Shown: positions 17,291-26,086, counted from the stretch's first letter. The stretch: 35,994 nt of DNA from an uncultured Bacteroides sp. (GCA_900766195.1 CAAFUN010000125.1:1-35994); one strand, 5' to 3'. Numbers and translations: made by a program. The notes: generated by a model not told the origin, from the letters alone.

Positions 17291-17454
17291 ACTGTTTATT
17301 GCATCAAGCCATCATCACCCAGCAAAGGTTACTCTTATTGTGTCTTTTTTGAGTTTAAAACAGTTTATTTTGTACCTTTACACTCAACAAAACCTCGTTT
17401 AAATGAGTTGTGAAATGAGGAAAGAGTAGAAAAGCATAATTATAAGGAAAGCCA

Positions 17455-18180
17455 ATGAAACGAATCATTATTATAGGCGCAACTTCAGGCATAGGATATG
17501 AGGTGGCCAAATTATATCTGGCAAAAGGATATCGCTTGGGACTGGCAGGCAGGCGCGAAGAGCAACTTAAAAAGCTGCAAAGCATTGCACCCGCGCAAAT
17601 AGAGATACAGCGGCTGGACGTGACGGACGAAAATGCCCCTACCCTTCTATCGGCACTGATTGAGAAAACAGGAGGTATGGACATCTTCTTGCTCAGCTCG
17701 GGAATAGGAAAACAGAACCCGACACTGGAAGCTGACATTGAATTGAAAACGGTGCAGACAAATGTGGATGGATTTACAAGAATGGTCATTGCCGCATTTT
17801 CATTCTTCAAGCAGCAGGGCGGAGGTCATATTGCCGTAATCAGTTCCATAGCCGGAACGAAAGGACTGGGCATGGCTGCCGCTTACTCGGCAACGAAGCG
17901 TTTTCAGAACACCTACATAGATGCACTAGCTCAATTGTCGCGAATGGAGCACCTACATATTTGTTTCACCGACATCCGCCCGGGGTTTGTGGCCACCGCA
18001 TTGCTAAAGGACGACAACTATCCCATGCTGATGAAAGCCGACGATGTGGCACGGCAGATTGTGCGTGCACTAGACAGCAAAAAGCGTATCATTGTAATTG
18101 ACGGGAGATACCGCCTACTTGTATTCTTTTGGAGACTGATACCCAACCGGATATGGGAAAGATTACCCATTAAAAAATGA
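17455..18180 (+). CDS. SDR-family NAD(P)-dependent oxidoreductase
   Basis: This 241-residue classical short-chain dehydrogenase has the Rossmann cofactor motif GATSGIG at residues 8-14. The catalytic Ser131 lies in ISSIAG and the YSATK active-site motif has Tyr144/Lys148. Arg residues after the second strand (AGRREEQ) suggest NADPH preference. The last ~25 residues (LLVFFWRLIPNRIWERLPIKK) are hydrophobic then basic, as in SDRs that associate with membranes. The substrate is not predictable. The gene stands alone; a weak TACCTTTA box lies upstream at 17373-17380. Confidence 0.9.
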   Translation: MKRIIIIGATSGIGYEVAKLYLAKGYRLGLAGRREEQLKKLQSIAPAQIEIQRLDVTDENAPTLLSALIEKTGGMDIFLLSSGIGKQNPTLEADIELKTVQTNVDGFTRMVIAAFSFFKQQGGGHIAVISSIAGTKGLGMAAAYSATKRFQNTYIDALAQLSRMEHLHICFTDIRPGFVATALLKDDNYPMLMKADDVARQIVRALDSKKRIIVIDGRYRLLVFFWRLIPNRIWERLPIKK

Positions 18181-18213
18181 GGTTAAATCTATACTATTAT
18201 TGAGTTTTTATTT

Positions 18214-18221
18214 TATATTTG
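18214..18221 (+). promoter_or_regulatory. -7 promoter box for the zinc-ribbon gene
   Basis: TATATTTG matches TAnnTTTG, 73 bp before the ATG at 18295. Confidence 0.5.
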
Positions 18222-18294
18222 CCTAATCTTCAACGATACTAAATAAGAGAATACAAGATATCCCGATTAAGCTAACCCGTAAACAAGATGGAAT

Positions 18295-18849
18295 ATGAGT
18301 CAATGTGAAAAATGCGGAACAGACAATATGGACTACAACAAGTATTGCAGGAACTGTGGATATGAGCTTCCCAAAGTCGCCGAACCAAGCCATAGCACAC
18401 CCACTCCACCGCCAGCTCCTAAGAAAAACAAGGCATCTATAAAAATAGCTTTGGGTGTGGCAGTAGGCATTATAGTAGCGTTTGTTATTGTTCAATTCTT
18501 CTTAGGTGCAGGAGATTTCTTCTCCATCGATAAAAGCATGGTGAAGTATGCCAATGAATTCAACAAATCGTGCCCCATGATGCTTGATTCCGAGACCCGA
18601 CTGGATAACGTAACTGCACTGCCGGATAAACATTTTCAATACACTTATACGCTGGTAAATCTGACAAAAGAGACCATTGACACCTTGCAGTTGAAAAGTG
18701 TGCTTACGCCCAGCATCATAAACTCCATAAAGACCAGTCCGCAAATGAAGTTTATAAGAGACAATGAAATGACACTCAACTATTATTATAAAGATAAAGA
18801 CGGGAATTACTTGTTTCATATACCGATCTCGCCACAACAGTATCAATAA
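18295..18849 (+). CDS. Zinc-ribbon single-pass membrane protein
   Basis: This 184-residue protein has an N-terminal zinc ribbon with two CxxC pairs (CEKCGTDN and CRNCGYEL, residues 4-21), then a Pro/Thr linker. One membrane helix follows at about 47-68 (IALGVAVGIIVAFVIVQFFLG), then a ~115-residue extracytoplasmic domain. With the ribbon inside and the domain outside, this is the layout of many small bacterial envelope proteins of unknown function. The C-terminal domain (YTLVNLTKETIDTLQLKSV) resembles small alpha/beta domains but I cannot name it. It is probably monocistronic. Confidence 0.75.
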   Translation: MSQCEKCGTDNMDYNKYCRNCGYELPKVAEPSHSTPTPPPAPKKNKASIKIALGVAVGIIVAFVIVQFFLGAGDFFSIDKSMVKYANEFNKSCPMMLDSETRLDNVTALPDKHFQYTYTLVNLTKETIDTLQLKSVLTPSIINSIKTSPQMKFIRDNEMTLNYYYKDKDGNYLFHIPISPQQYQ

Positions 18850-18916
18850 AACCGGATATAAGCACACAGAGAAAGACCTCACAGAGTTCCAGATCAACAT
18901 CGCGCAAAAGATGGGA

Positions 18917-19687
18917 TCACTGTTTTTCGGTTAAATACTTCCAATAACGCACCGGCATATCTTGTCGGTGCTTGCGTGGATTCAAACGCTCCTTTATACA
19001 GATTGCCTTGAAGTAAGTTTTCCAAAGTTGCTGAAAGAGTTTCTCGTCCTTATCCATCAAAGATTCGTCCAGCATGCCGGTAACAAGATGTCCCTCACGC
19101 GTATCTTCTCCGAAAACAATTTGACGCACTTCCTTCAAGTCGTAATAATATCCATACGCCCGCTTGATGTCATAAATCAACCAACGCTGATCGGCAAACC
19201 GGTCTTTAAAATGATGTATGGTCAGAGGTAAAGCATTGAACTGAGGTTCGACAGCCGCAAAGAACGTACCGTCCGCCGCCTTTTGAAAACGCACAAACTG
19301 TAGCAACCGCAACCGTTCCCAATTTACTTTCTTCCAGATTTTAGATAATTCAAGCACATCAGGATCGGCAAAGTTGGTCTCAATGGAACGTGGAGCATCA
19401 ATGGCTTTCTTTATATAATGAAAGAGCAACAGGGGGACTTCCGGCAGTTCCGACAGCCAACATTGTGCAAGTGCCGAAAGCGCCGACGCAGAAAGCTTCT
19501 TTTCCAAACCCTTCCATACCCGATCGGCCTTTTCTTTTTCGGTGATCACCGTAAAAGCCTCCTCATAAAACAACGGAAGAGGTTCTGACTCCGATTGCAG
19601 CACGTCCGGCCATGTTCTACGTGAATAGGCTTCAAAGACTGCTGTTAGCAATCCTTCAAAAGTATCATCAAAAAAAAATATAATCAT
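18917..19687 (-). CDS. DUF4130 / TIGR03915-type protein, partner of the radical SAM enzyme
   Basis: This 256-residue protein belongs to a family that almost always travels with the putative DNA modification/repair radical SAM protein encoded just upstream. Family blocks visible include LLTAVFEAY near the start, RLLQFVRFQKAADGTFFAAVEP in the middle (about 145-168), and HHFKDRFADQRWLIYDIKRAYGYYY. The basic end KERLNPRKHRQDMPVRYWKYL is also typical. The fold is thought to be related to uracil-DNA-glycosylase-like or other nucleic-acid-repair proteins, but activity is unproven. It lies 107 bp after the radical SAM stop on the same strand and is likely co-transcribed. Confidence 0.85.
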   Translation of the reverse strand: MIIFFFDDTFEGLLTAVFEAYSRRTWPDVLQSESEPLPLFYEEAFTVITEKEKADRVWKGLEKKLSASALSALAQCWLSELPEVPLLLFHYIKKAIDAPRSIETNFADPDVLELSKIWKKVNWERLRLLQFVRFQKAADGTFFAAVEPQFNALPLTIHHFKDRFADQRWLIYDIKRAYGYYYDLKEVRQIVFGEDTREGHLVTGMLDESLMDKDEKLFQQLWKTYFKAICIKERLNPRKHRQDMPVRYWKYLTEKQ

Positions 19688-19794
19688 TGGCTTCAGAAGT
19701 AAAAAGCGTTCGCCTTAGCAAACACAAAACTCAGTAATACATATTATGAGGAAAGAGGCATCAGCCTGCGGTCGGGTACTCCAGCCCTATAACT

Positions 19795-21060
19795 TCACTC
19801 CTCTTCAAACGTTAAAGTCAACTGCCGATGGTCTTCGCGCTTCTTCGGCTGCTTAACCAACAGGTTTCTGACCTGCTGCGGCGACACTTCATGAATGGTT
19901 TTCAACGGAAGTTCGTTGCAGGTGATAAAATATTGCGCCTTCTTCATCACCACACCGATCTTCTTCAATTCATAATATCCCAGTTTGGAGAAACGCCGTG
20001 AAGCAATAATCAGTTGGGCGGACTTCACCCCGATGCCCGGTACACGCAGTATCATTTCATAATCCGCCTTATTAATATCCACCGGAAACTGTTCGGGATG
20101 GCGCAATGCCCATCCTAGTTTGGGATCGACTTCCAAATCCAAATCAGGATGTCCGTCGTCCACAATCTCATCCACCTTAAAGTGATAAAAGCGCATCAGC
20201 CAATCTGCCTGATAGAGACGGTTCTCACGCACCAGAGGAGGCTGCTTCAATGCAGGAAGCCGCTTATCGTAAGTATTGACCGAGATGTAGCCCGAATAGT
20301 AGACACGCCGCATAGTGGGGCGTTTGTACAAAGCCGAAGAAAGAAAAAGAATGTCTTTGTCCGTATCCGCGGTAGCACCTACAATCATTTGCGTACTCTG
20401 TCCCGCCGGAGCAAAACGTGGAGCAGACCGAAACTTCTTCCGCTCTTCTGCACTCTCCAAAGCACCTTGCTGAATATAGAGCATAGGTGCATAAACACTT
20501 TGATGATCTTTTTCGGGCGCCAAGCGTTTCAAGCTCTCCTCTTTTGCAATCTCTACGTTCACACTTAAACGATCGGCATATCGTCCGGCTTCATTGACCA
20601 ATTCCCTGCTTGCGCCCGGTATGCTCTTCAGATGAATATAACCGTTGAAACGATGAACGGTACGCAAATCTTTTGCCACCCTTACAAGACGTTCCATAGT
20701 ATAATCAGGATTCCTCACCACTCCGGAACTCAGAAACAATCCTTCTATATAATTACGTCTGTAGAACTCAATCGTGAGATCAACCAGTTCACTCACCGAA
20801 AGCGTGGCACGTTGCAAATCATTACTACGCCTATTAATGCAATATGCACAATCGTAAATACAATAATTAGTAAGCATCACCTTCAGCAATGAAATGCAAC
20901 GTCCGTCTTCGGCAAAGCTATGGCAGATACCCATTCCGCCAACGGTGTTGCCCAGCGTTCCCGCTTTATTGGAGCGCACCGTGCCGCTGGAAGAGCAAGA
21001 CACATCATACTTTGCCGATTCAGCAAGGATTCTAAGCTTATTGAGGACATTTTCATTCAT
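19795..21060 (-). CDS. Putative DNA modification/repair radical SAM protein (TIGR03916 type)
   Basis: This 421-residue protein has the radical SAM cluster CxxxCxxC (Cys67, Cys71, Cys74 in YCIYDCAYCINRR), which binds the 4Fe-4S cluster that cleaves S-adenosylmethionine. Additional Cys at 22, 46 and 55 could bind a second cluster or metal. The C-terminal third holds a helix-hairpin-helix DNA-binding unit (ILRVPGIGVKSAQLIIASR). Together these resemble spore-photoproduct-lyase-like enzymes acting on DNA. The start ATG at 21058-21060 follows a good -7 box by 24 bp. Its partner gene is downstream. Confidence 0.9.
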   Translation of the reverse strand: MNENVLNKLRILAESAKYDVSCSSSGTVRSNKAGTLGNTVGGMGICHSFAEDGRCISLLKVMLTNYCIYDCAYCINRRSNDLQRATLSVSELVDLTIEFYRRNYIEGLFLSSGVVRNPDYTMERLVRVAKDLRTVHRFNGYIHLKSIPGASRELVNEAGRYADRLSVNVEIAKEESLKRLAPEKDHQSVYAPMLYIQQGALESAEERKKFRSAPRFAPAGQSTQMIVGATADTDKDILFLSSALYKRPTMRRVYYSGYISVNTYDKRLPALKQPPLVRENRLYQADWLMRFYHFKVDEIVDDGHPDLDLEVDPKLGWALRHPEQFPVDINKADYEMILRVPGIGVKSAQLIIASRRFSKLGYYELKKIGVVMKKAQYFITCNELPLKTIHEVSPQQVRNLLVKQPKKREDHRQLTLTFEEE

Positions 21061-21084
21061 AACTTATAGCGAGCTAACACTAGC

Positions 21085-21092
21085 CAAAGATA
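21085..21092 (-). promoter_or_regulatory. -7 promoter box of the radical SAM operon
   Basis: On the minus strand this reads TATCTTTG, 24 bp before the ATG. It directly abuts the T-run of the terminator of the upstream histone-like gene. Confidence 0.6.
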
Positions 21093-21127
21093 CAAAAAAA
21101 GAGGCCACTTTATTAAGATGACCTCTT
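21093..21127 (-). terminator. Rho-independent terminator of the histone H1-like gene
   Basis: On the minus strand, a 9-bp stem (AAGAGGTCA with TGGCCTCTT, one T-G wobble), an 11-base loop and a run of seven T follow the stop codon of the small gene by 22 bp. Confidence 0.85.
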
Positions 21128-21149
21128 CTTTTTCGCTAGTATGTTTTAC

Positions 21150-21323
21150 TTACTTAGAAGCATCTAAAGATACTTTGCGGAATTCTTTCATTGCTTTTTC
21201 TATAGCTAATGAGGATTTGCGAGCGCGAGTTCCTGCAGCCTTGTTACCGTTTTCAATTTGAGCTTTTGCGTCTTTTTCGAATGCTGCATACAATTCAGCT
21301 ACTTTTTCAACCAATTCTTTCAT
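21150..21323 (-). CDS. Histone H1-like (Hc1-type) DNA-binding protein, 57 aa
   Basis: The minus strand encodes 57 residues from ATG at 21321-21323 to TAA at 21150-21152: MKELVEKVAELYAAFEK at the start, GNKAAGTRARKSS in the middle and KEFRKVSLDASK at the end. This is the short histone H1/Hc1-like protein common in Bacteroides, where an Ala/Lys-rich helical body with the GTRARK patch contacts DNA. It is presumed to be a small nucleoid-associated protein, abundant and constitutively expressed. It has its own promoter (-7 box 21361-21368) and terminator. Confidence 0.88.
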   Translation of the reverse strand: MKELVEKVAELYAAFEKDAKAQIENGNKAAGTRARKSSLAIEKAMKEFRKVSLDASK

Positions 21324-21360
21324 AATCTTTATTCTATATTACTATGTTAATAATGTTTGG

Positions 21361-21368
21361 CAAAAATA
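21361..21368 (-). promoter_or_regulatory. -7 promoter box of the histone H1-like gene
   Basis: On the minus strand this reads TATTTTTG, matching TAnnTTTG, 37 bp before the ATG. Confidence 0.55.
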
Positions 21369-21475
21369 CATTCTTTCCTGAAATAAACGCATGAAAACTT
21401 TATTTTTTTTGAGAGCATAGACAAAAATGTCAAAAAAGCATATCGTTTCGCTCTATTTTAACTACATTTACGCCC

Positions 21476-22120
21476 ATGAAACCGCTTACAGATACCGAAT
21501 ATATCCACTCACTAATAGCTCAGGGCGAACATCAACAGCAAGATTTCAAGTTTGAAATATCTGATGCCCGCAAAATAGCAAAAACTCTTTCGGCTTTCTC
21601 AAATACAGACGGTGGACGATTGCTCATCGGGGTAAAAGACAACGGAAAGGTGGCAGGTGTGCGTTCTGAAGAAGAACAATACATGATTGAAGCTGCAGCA
21701 CAGCTCTATTGCGTTCCACAAATAGAATACACATCACGCACCTGCCAAGTAGAAGGACGGAGCGTACTTGTTGTTGAGATTACAGAAAGTTTACACAAGC
21801 CAATATATGCCAAAGACGAGAATAACAAATTGCTTGCCTACCTGCGTATAAAAGATGAGAATATCTTGGCAAGTACGGTACATCTACGGATATGGCAGCA
21901 AGCCGGAAGCCCCAAGGGAGAACTGATTACTTATACGGCTCGCGAACAATTACTGCTGGATCTGCTTGAAGAAAGTACTTCACTCTCACTGAACAAATAT
22001 TGTCGGTTGGCGCATATATCACGCCACGCTGCCGAACACTTACTTGCCAAATTAATACGTTTCGACATCATAGAACCCGTATATGAGAACCATAGATTCC
22101 ACTTCAGGCTAACAAAATGA
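21476..22120 (+). CDS. AlbA_2-domain (Schlafen-like AAA_4) putative DNA-binding protein
   Basis: This 214-residue protein has an AlbA_2 domain over about residues 15-140. The signature pattern is QQDFKFEISDARKIAKTLSAFSN followed by the TDGGRLLIGVKDNGKVAGV loop. The domain occurs in transcription-regulator-like and Schlafen-related proteins and can bind nucleic acid; ATP binding is often annotated but unproven. The C-terminal part (about 150-214) is a winged-helix-like segment (LSLNKYCRLAHISRHAAEHLLAKLIRFDII). A TACATTTA box ends only 5 bp before the ATG, so the mRNA may have almost no leader. Confidence 0.8.
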   Translation: MKPLTDTEYIHSLIAQGEHQQQDFKFEISDARKIAKTLSAFSNTDGGRLLIGVKDNGKVAGVRSEEEQYMIEAAAQLYCVPQIEYTSRTCQVEGRSVLVVEITESLHKPIYAKDENNKLLAYLRIKDENILASTVHLRIWQQAGSPKGELITYTAREQLLLDLLEESTSLSLNKYCRLAHISRHAAEHLLAKLIRFDIIEPVYENHRFHFRLTK

Positions 22121-22153
22121 AATAGAATGCTGAAAAAAGAGGAGTTATTTTAC

Positions 22154-22161
22154 TATCTTTG
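22154..22161 (+). promoter_or_regulatory. -7 promoter box of the 22193 gene
   Basis: TATCTTTG matches TAnnTTTG, 31 bp before the ATG. Confidence 0.6.
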
Positions 22162-22192
22162 CACACGTTAATCAGCTAAAACCTAAAGTATC

Positions 22193-22825
22193 ATGAGTAT
22201 ATTTACCAACTTATTTAAAAAGAATGCGGCGCAGGCTTCGTCCAAGAATGTGGAGGACTTCTCTCTGCTGACGCGTGTGTATTTTCAATCGGTCATTGCC
22301 TCCAATCTAGGCATAACCAACATACGCTTTGTGCCCGATGTAGCTAATTTTAAGCGTATATTCAAAATACCAACCCAGGGAGGACGTTTGGGACAGGCAG
22401 AGAAAACTGCTTCACGCAAGATGCTTATGCAGGATTATGGCTTAAGTGAGAACTTCTTTAAAGAGATTGACAATTCGGTGAAGAAGCATTGTCGTACGCA
22501 AAACGACATACAAACTTATCTCTTTATGTATCAAGGGTTCTCCAATGACCTGATGATGCTTATCGGTAGCCTGATGCAATGGAAATTCCGGGTACCGTCT
22601 TTTTTTAGAGGAGCACTGCGTAGTATGACGGAGAAAACGGTACATGACATTTGTACAAAGACTATCTGGAAAAAGGATGATATACACAAAACTGCCGCTA
22701 CCGTACGTCAATACAAGGAACGTTTAGGATATTCGGAAGAATGGATGAGCGAATATGTGTTCAACATCATCATATTGGCAAAAAAAGAACCCAAGAAAAA
22801 GAACGCTGAAGAAAAGAAAGAATAA
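22193..22825 (+). CDS. Conserved hypothetical Bacteroidales protein (210 aa)
   Basis: I do not recognise the family. The protein is mostly helical and soluble, with a basic patch (ASRKMLMQDYG), a QGFSNDLMMLIGSLMQWKF stretch that could be an amphipathic helix or re-entrant segment, and a highly charged tail (AKKEPKKKNAEEKKE). There is no signal peptide. It has its own promoter and terminator and so is a single-gene unit. Codon use resembles the flanking housekeeping genes, and I take it to be a real core gene of unknown role. Confidence 0.7.
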   Translation: MSIFTNLFKKNAAQASSKNVEDFSLLTRVYFQSVIASNLGITNIRFVPDVANFKRIFKIPTQGGRLGQAEKTASRKMLMQDYGLSENFFKEIDNSVKKHCRTQNDIQTYLFMYQGFSNDLMMLIGSLMQWKFRVPSFFRGALRSMTEKTVHDICTKTIWKKDDIHKTAATVRQYKERLGYSEEWMSEYVFNIIILAKKEPKKKNAEEKKE

Positions 22826-22889
22826 TGTAATAGTTTTCGAAATAAAACCGTTACCAAAATAAAAAAAGTTCTAAAAACTTTTCATTTAT

Positions 22890-22920
22890 AAAAAGACAAA
22901 GATCATTTCTTTGTCTTTTT
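22890..22920 (+). terminator. Rho-independent terminator
   Basis: A 12-bp stem (AAAAAGACAAAG with its exact complement) around a 7-base loop runs into a T-tract, 64 bp after the stop of the preceding gene. Confidence 0.85.
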
Positions 22921-23129
22921 TATTATATTTATCCACCCGTAAGAGATTGTAATACAGGCAATGACTCTTTCTATAGATAGCGATGAGAACCTATTTTTAC
23001 AGCCTCATCATACAACCAACTATCCTGTTCTACTCAAAAAATAAAAGTATAAATTGCTATAAGAGTTGCTTATAATAGGACGTTCTGTCTCATTATTCAA
23101 TAGTATTCATTTAATAAAAACAGCTGCGT
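22921..23129. other. Gene-free leader region before the KamA-like gene
   Basis: No frames, hairpins or consensus promoter stand out. It must hold the promoter of the downstream gene, but I see no clear TAnnTTTG match. Confidence 0.35.
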
Positions 23130-25226
23130 ATGAAACAAAAGAAAATGCTCTCACTCACCCTTCTTCAGTTAAAACAAATCTATAAAGATGAACTTCCGGA
23201 ACTCGTGCATCTTGCAGAAGAAAGCAAAGACGCATCAAATTTCAAAGTCAATCTGAACAGATTCATAGCTAATACTGACACAAAAGAAGAGGTAGTTGAG
23301 CAAATTCGATTTCTAATCGACCATGATGGTAAAGAAGTCCACGAACTCTCTACCAACACGCCTATCACTATTTCTTCCATATCCTTGCTATATCAGTTCT
23401 TATCGGAAGAAATGGATGAAGAACAAGAAACAGACTTATTTCTAGATCTCTATTATCAATTTAAACGAATCGGAACAAAAGACATTCCGCGCATGCCCAC
23501 AGAAGTGAAAGTGAAATCGTGGTCAAAACGTTGGGCTGGCGGATTGGACAAAGAGGTGCAGGAAATTCGTGCGCAGAATAAAGAACGTATACTACATTTG
23601 TTGATACAAAAACTGGAGCACCGAAAAGCCTCTGCATCGCACTTTCGTTTTGAAGCGAGCATGAGTTACAAAGACAAATACCGGAAAGTCAGAGAATGGT
23701 GGAATGACTTTCGTTTCCATCTGGCCATGGCTATTAAGAGCCCGACAGAGCTCAACAGTTTTCTAGGAAATTCGCTCTCCACCGAAACGATGTATTTACT
23801 TTCAAAAGCCCGTAAAAAGGGAATGCCGTTTTTTGCTACACCTTATTATTTGTCTTTATTAAATTGCACAAAGTCCGGTTATGATGATGAATCATTGCGA
23901 AGCTACATTCTTTACTCTCCTCAACTAGTAGAAACTTATGGGAAAATACGCGCATGGGAACGTGAAGATATAGTGAAAAACGGAAAACCGAATGCAGCCG
24001 GATGGCGCTTGCCGGACGGGCACAATATTCACCGCCGCTACCCCGAAGTGGCTATTCTTATTCCCGACACCATGGGGAGAGCATGCGGAGGCTTATGTGC
24101 TTCCTGCCAACGGATGTATGATTTCCAGAGCAAACGCCTCAACTTTGAGTTTGATGCACTCCGTCCCAAAGAGTCGTGGGAACATAAGTTGCGTCGTTTA
24201 ATGACCTACTTCGAGGAAGACACGCAGCTAAGAGATATCCTGATTACAGGAGGAGATGCACTTATGAGTCAGAACAAAACACTGAAAGTAATACTGGAAA
24301 CGGTATACCGCATGGCTGTCCGCAAACAGAAAGCTAACTTACAGCGTCCTGAAGGAGAGAAGTTTGCCGAACTTCAACGCATTCGTTTGGGTTCTAGACT
24401 CCCTGCCTACTTACCTATGCGTATCAATGATGAGCTGGTGGATATCTTGCGCGATTTTAAAGAAAAAGCTTCTGCCATCGGCATCCGCCAATTCATTATA
24501 CAAACTCATTTTCAGACTCCGCTGGAAGTAACCCCCGAAGCTGCGGAAGGGATACGCAAACTTCTTTCTGCAGGTTGGCTTATCACCAATCAGTTGGTTT
24601 ATAATGTTGCAGCGTCGCGTCGCGGGCACACGGCGAAGCTACGGCAAACGCTCAACCAACTGGGAGTTCTTTGTTATTACACCTTCTCAGTCAAAGGATT
24701 TGAAGAGAATAATGCCGTATTTACTCCAAACAGCCGCTCCATGCAAGAGCAACTGGAAGAAAAAAGATGGGGAGAGCTCAGCAAGGAAGAAGCCGATGCA
24801 TTGTCTTCCACATTGGAAAACTCTCACGATCTGGCAGCCACGATTCAGAAATTCCTGAAACAGCATCATCTGCCCTTTCTAGCAACCGACCGTAGCGTAC
24901 TGAATCTACCGGCAATAGGCAAAAGCATGACATTCAAGTTGGCTGGAGTTACTAATGAAGGAAAGAGAACTCTCCTCTTTGATCATGACAACACCCGCAA
25001 ACACAGCCCTATAATAGATAAGTTAGGAAAAGTTTATATTGTTGAAAACAAATCTGTAGCCTCATATTTACGTCAACTACAAGTCATGGGAGAAGATCCT
25101 GAAGATTATGCAAGCATCTGGAGCTACACCAAAGGACAGACAGAGCCAAGGTTCAGCCTATATGAATATCCTGATTTTCCTTTTCGCACCACTGAAAAGA
25201 TGAGCAATCTGGACATTTCAATGTAA
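23130..25226 (+). CDS. Long KamA-family radical SAM protein (lysine 2,3-aminomutase-like)
   Basis: At 698 residues this is far longer than classical lysine 2,3-aminomutase (~400-470). Residues 1-290 are an added helical region of unknown role. The radical SAM core follows with the cluster motif CGGLCASC (Cys319, Cys323, Cys326). Family blocks after it are ILITGGDALM (the GGD segment contacting SAM), RLGSRLPAYLPMRI, QFIIQTHFQTPLEVTPEA and NQLVYNVAASRRGHTAKL. In KamA these surround the PLP site. The true substrate may not be lysine, since no beta-lysine acetyltransferase or lysine-fermentation genes are adjacent. Cytoplasmic, single gene. Confidence 0.88.
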   Translation: MKQKKMLSLTLLQLKQIYKDELPELVHLAEESKDASNFKVNLNRFIANTDTKEEVVEQIRFLIDHDGKEVHELSTNTPITISSISLLYQFLSEEMDEEQETDLFLDLYYQFKRIGTKDIPRMPTEVKVKSWSKRWAGGLDKEVQEIRAQNKERILHLLIQKLEHRKASASHFRFEASMSYKDKYRKVREWWNDFRFHLAMAIKSPTELNSFLGNSLSTETMYLLSKARKKGMPFFATPYYLSLLNCTKSGYDDESLRSYILYSPQLVETYGKIRAWEREDIVKNGKPNAAGWRLPDGHNIHRRYPEVAILIPDTMGRACGGLCASCQRMYDFQSKRLNFEFDALRPKESWEHKLRRLMTYFEEDTQLRDILITGGDALMSQNKTLKVILETVYRMAVRKQKANLQRPEGEKFAELQRIRLGSRLPAYLPMRINDELVDILRDFKEKASAIGIRQFIIQTHFQTPLEVTPEAAEGIRKLLSAGWLITNQLVYNVAASRRGHTAKLRQTLNQLGVLCYYTFSVKGFEENNAVFTPNSRSMQEQLEEKRWGELSKEEADALSSTLENSHDLAATIQKFLKQHHLPFLATDRSVLNLPAIGKSMTFKLAGVTNEGKRTLLFDHDNTRKHSPIIDKLGKVYIVENKSVASYLRQLQVMGEDPEDYASIWSYTKGQTEPRFSLYEYPDFPFRTTEKMSNLDISM

Positions 25227-25295
25227 CAACAGGAACAAAACACCTAAATCTGCGTTACTCTTTCATTATTAATGTTTACGGACATGACTATTCAG

Positions 25296-25317
25296 CATGC
25301 ACATACCGATGTGCATG
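25296..25317 (+). terminator. 9-bp stem hairpin after the KamA-like gene
   Basis: CATGCACAT pairs exactly with ATGTGCATG around ACCG. No strong T-run follows, so termination is plausible but not certain. Confidence 0.45.
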
Positions 25318-25356
25318 TTGGATGACAACTATGCAAGCCTATAAAAAACAAAAGTT

Positions 25357-25932
25357 ATGGAGATAGAACAACACCCGCTAAAACCTTTCCTTCCGCAAAA
25401 TGCCCAGATATTAATGTTAGGAAGTTTCCCTCCGCAGAAGAAGCGTTGGTCAATGGATTTTTATTACCCCAATTTGAATAATGACATGTGGAGAATTACG
25501 GGTCTATTGTTTTATAATGATAAGAATTTCTTCCTCAATGAAACACAGAAAGCATTCAACCGGGAGAAAATCATTCAGTTTCTTTCAGATAAAGGTATAG
25601 CTATATTTGATACCGCTTCAGCCATAAGGCGTCTGCAAGACAACGCATCGGATAAATTTCTGGAAGTTGTGACTCCGACCGATATCATCAAGCTTCTCCA
25701 TCAAATACCACAATGTAAGGCTATAGTGACTACCGGTGAAAAAGCAACAGATACACTTTGTGCTCAATTTTCACTTGAAAAGCCAAAAGTAGGAGACTTC
25801 ATCCCTTTTGTATTTGAGGATAAGCCCATGAGACTCTATCGCATGCCGTCTTCTTCAAGGGCGTATCCGCTAGCTTTGGAGAAAAAGGCAACAGCTTATC
25901 GCACTATGTATCAGGATTTACAAATGTTGTAA
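25357..25932 (+). CDS. Uracil-DNA glycosylase-fold protein
   Basis: This 191-residue protein has the UDG-superfamily layout: LMLGSFPPQKKRWSMDFYYPN as the N-terminal active-site motif A region (GSFPP), NNDMWRI after it, a central strand with IVTTGEKA, and the C-terminal motif B-like MPSSSRAYP loop. The family removes damaged or mismatched bases from DNA. This subgroup resembles the Mug-like and uncharacterised bacterial branches, and the exact lesion is unknown. The Asp of classical UNG is not present in motif A. The start ATG is close behind the hairpin region, and the gene appears monocistronic. Confidence 0.82.
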   Translation: MEIEQHPLKPFLPQNAQILMLGSFPPQKKRWSMDFYYPNLNNDMWRITGLLFYNDKNFFLNETQKAFNREKIIQFLSDKGIAIFDTASAIRRLQDNASDKFLEVVTPTDIIKLLHQIPQCKAIVTTGEKATDTLCAQFSLEKPKVGDFIPFVFEDKPMRLYRMPSSSRAYPLALEKKATAYRTMYQDLQML

Positions 25933-26044
25933 CAGACAGGAGTACTCATGTACGATAGCTTCACTTATACACATCATTAATTACTGACAATGAGACTTTT
26001 ACTAAGCTCTCTCAATCTTTATCAATAGAATAGAAGATGTTTCT

Positions 26045-26075
26045 TTTGCATAATTGAAAGTTTCTATTACCTTTG
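26045..26075 (+). promoter_or_regulatory. Full -33/-7 promoter of tRNA-Trp
   Basis: TTTG (26045-26048), exactly 19 bp, then TACCTTTG (26068-26075) match both halves of the Bacteroides consensus, ending 11 bp before the mature tRNA. Confidence 0.8.
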
Positions 26076-26086
26076 CACGCGCAAAC

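Noticed and set aside
17355..17810. 151-codon minus-strand frame over the SDR gene
   Set aside because: Antisense shadow of a clear SDR with all catalytic motifs.
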